From: Nocardiopsis sp. FR4
GTDB lineage: Bacteria; Actinomycetota; Actinomycetes; Streptosporangiales; Streptosporangiaceae
Direction of reading: 5' to 3'
Assembly (NCBI RefSeq): GCF_009830945.1
Contig: NZ_VWVV01000025.1
Coordinates: 50,762 to 114,761 of the forward strand
DNA: 64,000 nucleotides
Shown: one piece after another, positions 7,733 to 16,106 of the stretch
How positions within the stretch are numbered: position 1 is the first letter of the stretch
How the letters are laid out: each line of letters begins with the position of its first letter
Translations under genes and position numbers: made by a program
The notes under the pieces: model-generated
Databases searched by the model: none
Told to the model about the DNA's origin: nothing
Seen by the model: only the letters and a program-made list of their open reading frames with translations

Positions 7733-8695
7733 CTAGGGGCTGACCCGCTTGGCGGCGAGTCGCTCGTTGTTGGGCCAGCGGACCTTGGTGGCCCAGCCGA
7801 GCTTCTCGAAGGCCCAGATCACCCGGGCCGAGATGTCGATCTGGCCCTTGAGGACGCCGTGGCGCGCGCAGGTGGGGTCGGCGTGGTGCAGGTTGTGCCA
7901 GGACTCGCCGAAGGACGGGATGGCCAGCCACCACACGTTGCGGGAGCGGTCGCGGACCTCGAAGTTCTCCTCGCCGATGGTGTGGCAGATGGAGTTGATC
8001 GACCAGGTGACGTGGTGCAGCAGGGCCACGCGGATCAGGCTCGCCCAGAAGAAGGCCGTGAACGCGCCCCACCAGGACATGGTCACCAGGCCGCCGATGA
8101 GGGCCGGAGCGCCCAGGGAGAAGATCACCAGCGGCAGGAACAGCTTGTCGACCAGGACGACGTCCTTGTCCTTGAGCAGGTCCGGGGCGAAGCGGCGCGG
8201 CGAGGTCTTCTTGTCGTCCAGGTACATCCACGCCATGTGCGCGTAGTACAGGCCCTTGGCCACCGACTTCCAGTCGTCGCCGAAGCGCCACGGCGAGTGC
8301 GGGTCGCCCTCGGCGTCGGCGTACTTGTGGTGGCGGCGGTGGTCGGCCACCCACTTGATGACGCTGCCCTCGATGGCCAGGGAGCCCGCGACGGCGAGCG
8401 CGATGCGCAGCGGGCGGTTGGCCTTGAAGGAGCCGTGCGTGAAGTGGCGGTGGAAGCCGACGGTGATGCCGAGGCCGCTGATCACGTAGAAGACCGTGGC
8501 GATGGCGATGTCGGTGAGGGTCAGGCCCCAGCCCCAGAAGAAGGGCACCGAGGCCAGCAGGGCGATCAGCGGCACGAACACGAAGGCGAAGACGGTGAAG
8601 CGCTCGGCCCTTCCGCGCAGTTCCGGCTCGTACTCGGGAATAGCCTCGCGTTTGGTCGCGGGATTCTTGGTCGGTAGCTCGGGAGCAGCGGTCAT
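7733..8695 (-). CDS. Acyl-CoA (delta-9 type) fatty acid desaturase
   Basis: 320 residues with the three histidine boxes that bind the di-iron centre: HRHFTH, HRRHH and HNLHH. Hydrophobic helices occur near residues 35-75 and 175-215. This is the membrane acyl desaturase family that introduces a double bond into saturated acyl chains using O2 and reduced ferredoxin or a reductase. ATG 8695 was chosen over ATG 8701 and TTG 8707 because GAGG stands 6 bases before it. It is the first gene of an operon with a TetR regulator, and a palindromic operator lies about 110 bases upstream. Confidence 0.9.
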   Translation of the reverse strand: MTAAPELPTKNPATKREAIPEYEPELRGRAERFTVFAFVFVPLIALLASVPFFWGWGLTLTDIAIATVFYVISGLGITVGFHRHFTHGSFKANRPLRIALAVAGSLAIEGSVIKWVADHRRHHKYADAEGDPHSPWRFGDDWKSVAKGLYYAHMAWMYLDDKKTSPRRFAPDLLKDKDVVLVDKLFLPLVIFSLGAPALIGGLVTMSWWGAFTAFFWASLIRVALLHHVTWSINSICHTIGEENFEVRDRSRNVWWLAIPSFGESWHNLHHADPTCARHGVLKGQIDISARVIWAFEKLGWATKVRWPNNERLAAKRVSP

Positions 8696-8790
8696 GATCA
8701 TCCTCAATCCTCAGGCCGTCAGGCAAGGTCGTCGAGGTCAGGACGGCCTCCGACGGCACGGGTACACCCGTCGCGACTACCCAACCTATT

Positions 8791-8823
8791 CCTACGTAAC
8801 CGTAACCTACGAACCCGTAGGTT
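8791..8823 (-). promoter_or_regulatory. TetR-type operator of the desaturase operon
   Basis: A perfect 8-bp inverted repeat, AACCTACG-AACC-CGTAGGTT, occupies 8804-8823. A further CCTACG half-site at 8791 lies 15 bases before the one at 8806, and CGTAACC is repeated directly at 8795 and 8801. The palindrome is the best candidate binding site for the TetR protein encoded at 7062-7718. Confidence 0.7.
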
Positions 8824-8893
8824 TGGCAAGCCCGGTGCGGGAGGCGCTATCTTGGTTTGGCGTACGGATGGGACACGGTCCAACCCGACGCGT

Positions 8894-8965
8894 TCCCGGA
8901 TGATGTAATCGGCAGCATGTGGGGTTTTGGTCCCCATCGTCCAGGTTCGAGCCCTGGTCCGGGAG
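8894..8965 (+). tRNA. tRNA-Gln (anticodon UUG)
   Basis: A complete cloverleaf of 72 bases. The acceptor arms are TCCCGGA (8894-8900) and TCCGGGA (8958-8964) with discriminator G. The D-arm contains AATCGGCAG. The anticodon stem is TGGGG/CCCCA with the 7-base loop TTTTGGT (anticodon TTG). The T-arm is CCAGG-TTCGAGC-CCTGG. CCA is not encoded. It stands alone between the desaturase operon and glmU. Confidence 0.93.
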
Positions 8966-9350
8966 CTTCTTCCTACCCGCTACCCGCTACCCGCGCGCGA
9001 GAGCGGTATCCATCCGCGCTGCGGCAGGCCGCTCCTTCCGAGCGGGCGGCGCCCGCCTCCGGGAACCCGTGCCCCTACCCGCGGGGGCGGTGTCCGAACC
9101 CGCGCGCGCGGGACGCGGTGCATCTCACACCCGCCCCCTCAGCCGCGTGCCCCACACGGATCGCGCAGGCGCGACGCGGCGCCGAATGCTTACCGCGACG
9201 TCACGCGCCCGTAGGCCCCAGGTGACGCGCATGTATCCTTCCCCTGTCGGCCGCTGGTCATCCGACGGCCGCCCGTGCGGCATGCGGGTCGCGCCGCCGA
9301 AAGGGTGAGCCGACACTTCAGTCACCAGCTATCACGAGGGGCCTCCTTCT
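8966..9350. other. Intergenic region, tRNA-Gln to glmU
   Basis: 385 bases without a convincing gene. The short frames here lack the third-position GC bias seen in neighbouring genes. A weak -10-like TATCCT lies near 9233 and could belong to a glmU promoter, but no good -35 partner is visible. Confidence 0.5.
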
Positions 9351-10811
9351 GTGAGCGTGAACCGTCCGGCTGCCGTCATCGTCCTCGCGGCGGGCGAGGG
9401 CACCCGAATGAAGTCGAAGCTTCCCAAGGTCCTCCACGAGCTCAACGGGCGCAGCATGCTCGGCCACGTGCTCGCGGCGGCGCGGGAACTCGACCCCCAA
9501 CACTCGGTCGTGGTCGTCGGCCATGCCCGCGACCAGGTCAGAGCGCACCTGGAGGAGATCGCCCCCGAGGCCGTCACCGCGGTCCAGGAGGAGCAGAACG
9601 GCACCGGGCACGCCGTCCGCATGGCGATCGAGGACCTGGCCGCCCGGGGCACCACCCTCCGCGGAACCGTGGTCCTCACCTGCGGTGACACCCCCCTGCT
9701 GCGCGGCTCCACCCTCGCCGAGCTCGTGGCCGCCCACGACAAGGAGGGCAACGCCGTCACGGTGCTCTCCGCGCGGGTGCCCGACCCCCACGGCTACGGC
9801 CGCATCGTGCGCGACCCCGACGGCGACTTCACCGCGATCGTCGAGCACGCCGACGCCACCCCCGAACAGCACGCGATCGACGAGATCAACTCGGGCATGT
9901 ACGCCTTCGACGGCGCCCTGCTCTCCGAGGTCGTCCAGCGCCTGTCCACCGACAACGCCAAGGGCGAGGAGTACGTCACCGACGCGGTCGCGCTGCTGCG
10001 CGGCGACGGCCACCGCGTCGGCGCCTGGATCGCCGACGACTGGCACGAGGTCCAGGGCGTCAACAACCGCGTCCAGCTCTCCGAGGCCCGCCGCGTCCTC
10101 AACGACCGGCTCCTGACCGGGCACATGCTCGCCGGGGTCACCGTGGTCGATCCGGCCACCACCTGGGTGGACGCCCAGGTGACCATCGGCCGCGACGCCG
10201 TGCTCGAACCCGGCACCCGACTCCGGGGCGCCACCGTGGTCGGCGAGGACGCCGTGGTCGGCCCCCGCGCGGACCTGCGGGACACGGTCGTCGGCGAGGG
10301 CGCCACGGTGAGCGAGACCACCGCCGACCGGGCCGAGATCGGCCCCGGGGCGCACGTGGGCCCCTACACCTACCTGCGGCCGGGCACCCGCCTGGCCGAC
10401 CGGACCAAGGCCGGTGCCTTCGTCGAGGTCAAGAACGCCAACGTCGGCACCGGGTCCAAGATCCCGCACCTGACCTACGTCGGGGACGCGGACATCGGCG
10501 TGGGCAGCAACATCGGCTGCTCCTCGGTGTTCGTCAACTACGACGGGGTCACCAAGTCCCGGAGCGTCATCGGCGACCACGTGCGGATCGGCAGCGACAA
10601 CACCATCGTCGCCCCGGTCCGCGTGGGCGACGGCGCCTACTCCGGGGCGGGGACCGTGGTCCGGGACGACGTGCCGCCCGGCGCGCTGGCCGTCTCCGAG
10701 GGACACCGGCAGCGCAACGTGGAGGGCTGGACCCGGCGCAAGCGCCCGGGGACTCCCTCCGCCGAGGCGGCGGAGAAAGCCGACCGGCACAGAGCCGACG
10801 ACAAGCAGTGA
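9351..10811 (+). CDS. glmU: Bifunctional UDP-GlcNAc pyrophosphorylase / GlcN-1-P acetyltransferase
   Basis: 486 residues. The N-terminal nucleotidyltransferase starts with VIVLAAGEGTRMKSKLPK (residues 8-25, nucleotide-binding loop), followed by EEQNGTGHAV and TCGDTPLL. The C-terminal half is a left-handed beta-helix of hexapeptide repeats with YTYLRPGT, KNANVG and NYDGVTK, the acetyltransferase active region. GlmU makes UDP-GlcNAc for peptidoglycan and other cell-surface glycans in the cytoplasm. GTG 9351 follows GAGGGG; GTG 9357 is a close alternative. Its stop lies close to prs, as in the conserved actinobacterial order glmU-prs-rplY-pth. Confidence 0.96.
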   Translation: MSVNRPAAVIVLAAGEGTRMKSKLPKVLHELNGRSMLGHVLAAARELDPQHSVVVVGHARDQVRAHLEEIAPEAVTAVQEEQNGTGHAVRMAIEDLAARGTTLRGTVVLTCGDTPLLRGSTLAELVAAHDKEGNAVTVLSARVPDPHGYGRIVRDPDGDFTAIVEHADATPEQHAIDEINSGMYAFDGALLSEVVQRLSTDNAKGEEYVTDAVALLRGDGHRVGAWIADDWHEVQGVNNRVQLSEARRVLNDRLLTGHMLAGVTVVDPATTWVDAQVTIGRDAVLEPGTRLRGATVVGEDAVVGPRADLRDTVVGEGATVSETTADRAEIGPGAHVGPYTYLRPGTRLADRTKAGAFVEVKNANVGTGSKIPHLTYVGDADIGVGSNIGCSSVFVNYDGVTKSRSVIGDHVRIGSDNTIVAPVRVGDGAYSGAGTVVRDDVPPGALAVSEGHRQRNVEGWTRRKRPGTPSAEAAEKADRHRADDKQ

Positions 10812-10828
10812 CTGTGGGGGAGAAACAC

Positions 10829-11797
10829 GTGACCGGGATGAAGGCCACCGGCCAGAAGAACCTGATGCTCTTCTCGGGGCGCACGCACCCGAGCCTGGCC
10901 GAGGAGGTCGCGAAGGAACTGGGGATCGACGTGGTCCCCACCCGGTTCGACACCTTCGCCAACGGTGAGATCTTCGTCCGCTACCTGGAGTCGGTGCGCG
11001 GCTCGGACGCCTTCGTGATCCAGTGCCACGCGGACCCGATCAACGAGGCCATCATGGAGCAGCTGATCATGGTGGACGCGCTCAAGCGGGCCTCGGCCAA
11101 GCGCATCACCGTGGTCACGCCGTTCTTCGGGTACGCCCGCCAGGACAAGAAGCACCGCGGCCGCGAGCCCATCTCGGCCCGCCTGATGACCGACCTGTTC
11201 CGCACCGCGGGCGCGGACCGCATGATGGCGGTGGACCTGCACACCGACCAGATCCAGGGCTTCTTCGACGGTCCGGTGGACCACCTGTTCGCCCTGCCGA
11301 TCCTGGCCGACCACATCGCCAACCGGGTCGACCTCTCCGACATCACCGTGGTCTCCCCGGACGCGGGCCGCGTGCGCACCGCCGACCGCTGGGCCGACCG
11401 CCTGGGCGCCCCGCTGGCCATCATCCACAAGCGCCGCGACCCGGACGTGGCCAACCAGGTGCGGGTGCACGAGGTCGTCGGTGAGGTCAGGGGCCGCACC
11501 TGCGTGCTGGTCGACGACATGATCGACACCGGCGGCACCATCGTCAAGGCCTCCGAGGCGCTGTTCGAGCAGGGCGCGGCCAAGGTCGTGGTGGCCGCCA
11601 CACACGGTGTGCTGTCCGGTCCGGCGGCCGAGCGCCTGCAGAGCTCCCGCATCTCCGAGGTGGTCATCACCAACTCGCTGCCCGTTCCCGGGGAGCGCTC
11701 CTTCGACAAGCTCACCCAGCTGTCGATCGCCCCGCTGGTGGCCCGCGCCATCAGCGAGGTCTTCACCGACGGTTCGGTGACGAGCCTCTTCGAGTAG
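10829..11797 (+). CDS. prs: Ribose-phosphate pyrophosphokinase (PRPP synthase)
   Basis: 322 residues. It makes PRPP from ribose-5-phosphate and ATP for purine, pyrimidine, His, Trp and NAD synthesis. Visible motifs are FANGEIFVRY, YARQDKKHRGREPIS (catalytic and ATP loop), DLHTDQIQGFFD and the PRPP loop VLVDDMIDTGGT. GTG 10829 has GGGGGAG six bases upstream and gives the usual family length. An in-frame GTG at 10808 overlaps the glmU stop and is the longer alternative. Co-transcribed with glmU. Confidence 0.96.
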   Translation: MTGMKATGQKNLMLFSGRTHPSLAEEVAKELGIDVVPTRFDTFANGEIFVRYLESVRGSDAFVIQCHADPINEAIMEQLIMVDALKRASAKRITVVTPFFGYARQDKKHRGREPISARLMTDLFRTAGADRMMAVDLHTDQIQGFFDGPVDHLFALPILADHIANRVDLSDITVVSPDAGRVRTADRWADRLGAPLAIIHKRRDPDVANQVRVHEVVGEVRGRTCVLVDDMIDTGGTIVKASEALFEQGAAKVVVAATHGVLSGPAAERLQSSRISEVVITNSLPVPGERSFDKLTQLSIAPLVARAISEVFTDGSVTSLFE

Positions 11798-12195
11798 GCC
11801 CGCCCGCGGGCGTCGTGGCCCGGGTCCGTGGAAGCGGATCCGGGCCGCACGCGCGTACCGGGACGTTCCGGACGTCCGTTCGGAGTGTCCGGAACCCCGC
11901 CGCGGGCACGGGACGTGTTCGGAGTCGTCGGCGGAAGCAGTAGACTTGGCCGAGTGTCCCCGTGCCCAGGCGGAGCCGAACACGGCTGCGCGTGGAAGCT
12001 CGGGCAGGGGTGCGCGACGAGCGTTCCCGGGTCGGGCGGGTCCGGTGGCGGCTCGCCGGGCACGCCTGGAACCAGGGCGGTCGCGTCCCCAACCCGTGGG
12101 GAGACCCCGCCGCATTCTCCGCCGAGGGCGGGAATCGTTCGTACTACTGGAGTCGTGTTCCCCGTGCTGCGGGGTTGAACCCGAGGAGTTTTGTC
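11798..12195. other. Intergenic region prs to rplY
   Basis: 398 bases. It contains the prs terminator (11817-11846), a -10-like TAGACT at 11941-11946 without a clear -35, and a small hairpin CCCCG-TGCTG-CGGGG (12160-12174) 21 bases before the rplY start that could be a leader structure. No gene is seen. Confidence 0.5.
11817..11846 (+). terminator. Hairpin terminator after prs
   Basis: Inverted repeat GGCCCGGGTCCG (11817-11828) and CGGATCCGGGCC (11835-11846), with one G-T mismatch and a six-base loop, starts 19 bases after the prs stop codon. Confidence 0.6.
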
Positions 12196-12819
12196 GTGTC
12201 CGAGGTACGTATCGCTGCCGAGCCCCGCACGGAATTCGGCAAGGGCGCCTCTCGTCGCGCCCGCCGCGCGGGTAAGGTGCCGGCCGTCCTCTACGGCCAC
12301 GGCACCGAGCCCCGTCACCTGAACCTGCCGGGCCACGAGCTCATGCTCGCCCTGAAGACCCCCAACGTCCTGATCCGTCTGGAGGGTCTGGACAAGGACA
12401 ACCTGGCCCTGCCCAAGAGCGTCCAGCGCGACGCCATCAAGGGCTTCCTGGAGCACGTCGACCTGCTGGTCGTCTCCAAGGGCGAGAAGGTCGAGGTCGA
12501 GATCCCGGTGCACCTGACCGGTGAGGTCAAGGCGCCCGGCGTGCTCACCCAGGAGCTCGTCACCGTGGCCGCCGAGACCGAGGCCACCCACATCCCCGAG
12601 AGCGTGGAGTTCGACGTCGAGGGCCTGGAGGTGGGCGACACCAAGACCGCCGCCGACCTCACCCTGCCCCCCGGCACCACCCTGGCCACCGACCCCGAGA
12701 CCATCCTGCTGACCGTCTCCGCGCCGCGCGTGGCCGAGGAGGAGGCGACGGAGGAGGAGGTCCCGGCCGAGGGCCAGTCCACCGCCGAGAAGATCGAGGC
12801 CGAGTCCGCCTCCGAGTAG
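12196..12819 (+). CDS. rplY: 50S ribosomal protein L25 / general stress protein Ctc
   Basis: 207 residues: an N-terminal 5S rRNA-binding L25 domain ([19 protein letters not shown], then [11 protein letters not shown]) plus the C-terminal beta domain of the long Ctc form ([21 protein letters not shown]) and an acidic Glu-rich tail from about residue 180. It binds 5S rRNA in the large ribosomal subunit. GTG 12196 follows GAGGAG by seven bases. It sits between prs and pth, the usual order in this phylum. Confidence 0.95.
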   Translation: MSEVRIAAEPRTEFGKGASRRARRAGKVPAVLYGHGTEPRHLNLPGHELMLALKTPNVLIRLEGLDKDNLALPKSVQRDAIKGFLEHVDLLVVSKGEKVEVEIPVHLTGEVKAPGVLTQELVTVAAETEATHIPESVEFDVEGLEVGDTKTAADLTLPPGTTLATDPETILLTVSAPRVAEEEATEEEVPAEGQSTAEKIEAESASE

Positions 12820-12846
12820 GACGGCGCGCGGTTCGCGCGCCCGAGA

Positions 12847-12882
12847 CGACGCGCGGTCCCCGACGGGGCCGCGCGTTCGTCG
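12847..12882 (+). terminator. Hairpin terminator after rplY
   Basis: A long GC-rich inverted repeat (CGACGCGCGG then CCCC, loop GAC, GGGG then CCGCGCG) begins 28 bases after the rplY stop. It has one unpaired base in the stem. Confidence 0.6.
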
Positions 12883-12986
12883 TGCCGGGGGCGGCCTCGG
12901 TAGGGTCGTGCCCCATGGGGAACTGGTGGAGCCGACTGTTCGGCGGCGCGGGCGGGGCCGGCGCCGGGGGCGGGAAGAACGAGGAC

Positions 12987-13562
12987 ATGACCGAGACGGA
13001 GCGCTGGCTCGTCGTGGGACTGGGCAACCCCGGCCCCAAGTACGCCGGGAACAGGCACAACGCCGGTTTCATGGTGGTGGAGGCGCTCGCCGGGGGCGAG
13101 CGCTGGAAGGCGCACAAGGCGCACGCCGAGGTGGTGGAGACCCGTCTGGGCGGGGTCTCGGCGGTGCTGGCCAAGCCCCGCAGCTTCATGAACCTGTCGG
13201 GCGGCCCGGTGTCCGGGCTGGCCCGCTTCTACAAGGTGCCGGTGGAGCGGATCGTCGTGGTGCACGACGAGCTGGACATCGACTACGGCGCGCTCAAGCT
13301 CAAGAGGGGCGGCGGCTCGGGCGGGCACAACGGCCTCAAGTCGCTGACCGCGTCGCTCTCCAGCCCCGACTACGTCCGGGTGCGCTTCGGGGTGGGCCGT
13401 CCGCCGGGCCGGATGGATCCGGCCGCGTACGTGCTCAAGGACTTCTCCTCCACCGAGCGCGCCGAACTCGACCTCAACGTGGAGCGGGCCGCCGACGCGG
13501 TCCGTACGGTCCTCAGCGAGGGCCTGGGCCGCGCGCAGAACATCTTCCACACCGCCGCCTGA
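12987..13562 (+). CDS. pth: Peptidyl-tRNA hydrolase
   Basis: 191 residues from ATG 12987. It releases tRNA from peptidyl-tRNA dropped by the ribosome. Motifs are [20 protein letters not shown] (catalytic His in RHN), [19 protein letters not shown] (catalytic Asp) and [12 protein letters not shown]. An in-frame ATG at 12915 would add [11 protein letters not shown] and a Gly-rich stretch. The family normally begins close to the GLGNPG motif, so the shorter form is preferred, but the added segment has coding-like composition and could be real. Confidence 0.93.
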   Translation: MTETERWLVVGLGNPGPKYAGNRHNAGFMVVEALAGGERWKAHKAHAEVVETRLGGVSAVLAKPRSFMNLSGGPVSGLARFYKVPVERIVVVHDELDIDYGALKLKRGGGSGGHNGLKSLTASLSSPDYVRVRFGVGRPPGRMDPAAYVLKDFSSTERAELDLNVERAADAVRTVLSEGLGRAQNIFHTAA

Positions 13563-13616
13563 GCCGTCCGGCGGGCGGGGGCTCACAGCGGGGCGGGGGT
13601 CGCCCCGACACGGCCG

Positions 13617-13647
13617 GGCCCGCCGGCGGAACGACCGCCGACGGGCC
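13617..13647. terminator. Hairpin between convergent pth and xylanase genes
   Basis: A 13-bp inverted repeat with one mismatch (13617-13629 with 13635-13647, loop AACGA) lies between the pth stop (13562) and the xylanase stop (13660), placed to end both transcripts. Confidence 0.6.
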
Positions 13648-13659
13648 TGGTGGGCGCGG

Positions 13660-14799
13660 CTACCTCCCCCAGCGGGCCTCCAGCAGGGTGGACCGCAGGG
13701 CGAAGTAGGCGGGCTTGGGCCGGAACCGCTCGTCCATGACGTTGGCCGAGCCCTCACCCTCGAAGAACACGGGCACCCACGAGTACTTGTCGGTGAAGCC
13801 CCAGATGGTGAAGGAGTCGCAGCCCTCCACGGCCAGGCACGCCGAGAGCGCCCGCTCGTAGTAGTCGGCCTGCTGCTCCAGCTGCTCGGCGGTCGGCCGC
13901 CCGCTCTCGGGCAGCCGCATGCGCACGTCCACCTCGGTCAGGGCGGTGCCCAGGCCCAGGTCGTCGAAGCGCTGGAGGTTCTGCTCCAGGCTGCCGGGGA
14001 AACCGTACTGCGTGCTCAGGTGCACCTGCGCGGAGAACCCGTGCACGGGCACCCCCTCGGCGAGCAGGTCCTGGATCAGGGCGTAGTAGGCGTCGCTCTT
14101 GGCGTTGACGTCCTCCACGCCGTAGTCGTTGAAGTACAGCTCCGCCGACGGGTCGGCCTCGTGGGCCCAGCGGAAGGCGTCGGCGATGATCTCCGGGCCC
14201 AGCTCGCGGAGCCAGATGTTGTCCTCGGTGCGCAGCTGGCCGGACTCGTCGAAGATCTCGTTGGCCACGTCCCACTGGTCGATCCGGCCGGCGTAGCGCC
14301 CGGCGACGGTCGTGATGTGGTCGTGCAGGATCTCGCGCAGCTCCCCCTTGGAGAAGTCGCCCTCCTCCAGCCACTCGGGGTTCTGGCTGTGCCAGAGCAG
14401 GGTGTGCCCGCGCACGTCCTGGCCGTTGCGCTCGGCGAACTCCACGATGGCGTCGGCCATGCCGAAGTTGTACTCGTCCCGCTCGGGGTGGATGTACTCC
14501 CACTTCATCTGGTTCTCGGGGGAGACCGAGCTGAACTGGGCGGCCAGGATCCTGCGGTACTTCCTGTCCGAGGTGAAGGGGTCGGGGTAGTCCTGCTCCT
14601 CGTGGTGGCCGCCGCCCGCCACGGCGGTGCCGATGACGAAGCCCTCGGGGGCGGCCCAGCGCAGCGTTCCGGGCTTGGCGGGCTTGGAGTGCTGCGGGGG
14701 CTTGTGCGCCGGTGCGGGCGCGGCCGCCGCCGGGGCGGCGAGTGCGGCCGACAGGGCCGCAGCGGTGAGCGCGGCGGTGATCAGGCGGACCGGTCTCAT
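13660..14799 (-). CDS. Secreted GH10 endo-1,4-beta-xylanase
   Basis: 379 residues from ATG 14799. A signal peptide of about 27 residues ends in AAPAAAA and is followed by a short Pro/Lys linker. The GH10 barrel shows SPENQMKWE, GHTLLWHSQNPEW, WDVANEIFDE (acid/base Glu), FNDYGVE, TEVDVR (nucleophile Glu) and IWGFTDKYSW. It cuts xylan chains outside the cell. There is no carbohydrate-binding module after the barrel. It is divergent from a LacI-type regulator gene, and tandem palindromes at 14826-14846 sit between its start and the regulator, so it is probably repressed without xylo-oligosaccharides. Confidence 0.94.
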   Translation of the reverse strand: MRPVRLITAALTAAALSAALAAPAAAAPAPAHKPPQHSKPAKPGTLRWAAPEGFVIGTAVAGGGHHEEQDYPDPFTSDRKYRRILAAQFSSVSPENQMKWEYIHPERDEYNFGMADAIVEFAERNGQDVRGHTLLWHSQNPEWLEEGDFSKGELREILHDHITTVAGRYAGRIDQWDVANEIFDESGQLRTEDNIWLRELGPEIIADAFRWAHEADPSAELYFNDYGVEDVNAKSDAYYALIQDLLAEGVPVHGFSAQVHLSTQYGFPGSLEQNLQRFDDLGLGTALTEVDVRMRLPESGRPTAEQLEQQADYYERALSACLAVEGCDSFTIWGFTDKYSWVPVFFEGEGSANVMDERFRPKPAYFALRSTLLEARWGR

Positions 14800-14825
14800 G
14801 GGGGGAGCTCCACTTCTCGCGTGGA

Positions 14826-14846
14826 CGGAACTTCCGGAAAATTCCG
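14826..14846. promoter_or_regulatory. Tandem LacI-type operators before the xylanase gene
   Basis: Two overlapping palindromes, CGGAA-C-TTCCG (14826-14836) and CGGAA-AA-TTCCG (14835-14846), lie 27 to 47 bases upstream of the xylanase start. The same core recurs at 16065-16080 before the deacetylase operon. They are likely binding sites for the LacI-family protein encoded between them. Confidence 0.7.
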
Positions 14847-14962
14847 CAACCTGTGGGCAACGGACACTAGGGTGTTGACGTGCGACGCGTCAAGGTCGGG
14901 CCGTTCTTCCGGTGCAGTCCCGCCCCCGTGCTCGTACTCTGGGGAAGTCCAAGGGAGGATCA

Positions 14963-15979
14963 GTGGCCGACAGCCCGTCACGAGACGTCACCATCTCCGC
15001 GATCGCCGCCGAGGCAGGCGTGTCCGCGCCGACGGTCTCGCGCGTGCTCAACGGGCGGGGCGACGTCGCACCCGCCACGCGCGAGCGCATCGAGACCCTC
15101 ATCCGGGAGCACGGATACCGGCGCCGGGGCAGCCGCGCCCGGGAGCGGATCGGCCTGCTCGACCTGGTCTTCAACGACCTGGACAGCCCCTGGGCGGTCG
15201 AGATCATCCGCGGCGTGGAGGACGCCGCGCACGCGCAGGGCACCGGCATCGTGGTCTCGGCCATCCACCGCCGGGCCAGCTCGGCCCGCCAGTGGCTGGA
15301 GAACGTCCGCTCGCGGGCCAGCGACGGCGCGATCCTGGTGACCACCGACCTGGACCCCAGCCTGCGGGCGGAGCTGCGGGAGCTGCACCTGCCCGCCGTG
15401 GTCGTCGACCCGGTCGGCGTCCCCGACCTGGCCACGCCCACGATCGGCGCCACCAACTGGGCCGGGGGCCTGAGCGCCACCGAGCACCTGATCCACCTCG
15501 GCCACCGGCGCATCGCCTTCGTCGCGGGCCGCCCCGAGCTGTGGTGCAGCCGCGCCAGGCTCGACGGCTACCGGGCGGGCCTGGAGACCGCGGGTCTGGC
15601 GGTGGACGACGCGCTGGTGGTGCCCGGGGAGTTCGGCTACGAGTCCGGCTTCCGCGCCGGGGAGCGGTTGTTCGACCTGGAGGAGCCGCCCACGGCCGTG
15701 TTCGCGGCCAGCGACCAGATGGCCCTGGGCGTCTACGAGGCGCTGCGCAGGCGCGGGCTGCGGGTGCCCGGGGACGTCAGCGTGGTGGGCTTCGACGACC
15801 TGCCCGAGGCGAGCTGGTCCTCGCCCTCGCTGACCACGGTGCGACAGCCGCTGTCCGACATGGGCAGGCTCGCCGTGCGCACCGTGCAGCGCCTCGTGCG
15901 GCGCGAGACGATCGAGAGCCCCCGGGTGGAGCTGGCCACCGAACTCGTGGTGCGGGACAGCACCGCGCCGCCGCCCTGA
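14963..15979 (+). CDS. LacI-family regulator of the xylan-degradation genes
   Basis: 338 residues from GTG 14963 behind GGGAGG. The N-terminal helix-turn-helix is TISAIAAEAGVSAPTVSRVLNG (hinge near residue 60), followed by a periplasmic-binding-protein-like effector domain with IGLLDLVFND, DGAILVTTDLD, HRRIAFVAGRPE, AVFAASDQMALG and VSVVGFDDLPEA. It is divergent from a xylanase gene and is followed 127 bases later by a deacetylase-esterase operon; both promoters carry CGGAA/TTCCG palindromes. The likely inducer is a xylo-oligosaccharide, inferred from the neighbours. Confidence 0.9.
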   Translation: MADSPSRDVTISAIAAEAGVSAPTVSRVLNGRGDVAPATRERIETLIREHGYRRRGSRARERIGLLDLVFNDLDSPWAVEIIRGVEDAAHAQGTGIVVSAIHRRASSARQWLENVRSRASDGAILVTTDLDPSLRAELRELHLPAVVVDPVGVPDLATPTIGATNWAGGLSATEHLIHLGHRRIAFVAGRPELWCSRARLDGYRAGLETAGLAVDDALVVPGEFGYESGFRAGERLFDLEEPPTAVFAASDQMALGVYEALRRRGLRVPGDVSVVGFDDLPEASWSSPSLTTVRQPLSDMGRLAVRTVQRLVRRETIESPRVELATELVVRDSTAPPP

Positions 15980-16024
15980 CCCGGGCCCGGGCGGCCGCGG
16001 CGCCGCGATCCCCACGGACCCCCG

Positions 16025-16080
16025 TTGACACCGCGGCGCAGAGCTCCTTAGGCTGCCTTGACTTTCCGGAAACTTCCGGA
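16025..16080 (+). promoter_or_regulatory. Promoter with LacI operator for the deacetylase-esterase operon
   Basis: A vegetative-type promoter, TTGACA (16025-16030) and TAGGCT (16049-16054, 18-base spacer), is followed by the perfect repeat TCCGGAA-AC-TTCCGGA at 16065-16080. The operator covers and follows the expected transcription start, a roadblock layout. TTTCCGGAAA at 16063-16072 is a second nested palindrome. Confidence 0.75.
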
Positions 16081-16106
16081 CTCATCCCCGGTCCCAGGAG
16101 GCCCGT

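Noticed and set aside
12882..12986. Upstream extension of Pth
   Set aside because: Family members begin shortly before GLGNPG, so the ATG at 12987 was used; the extension is noted as an alternative only.
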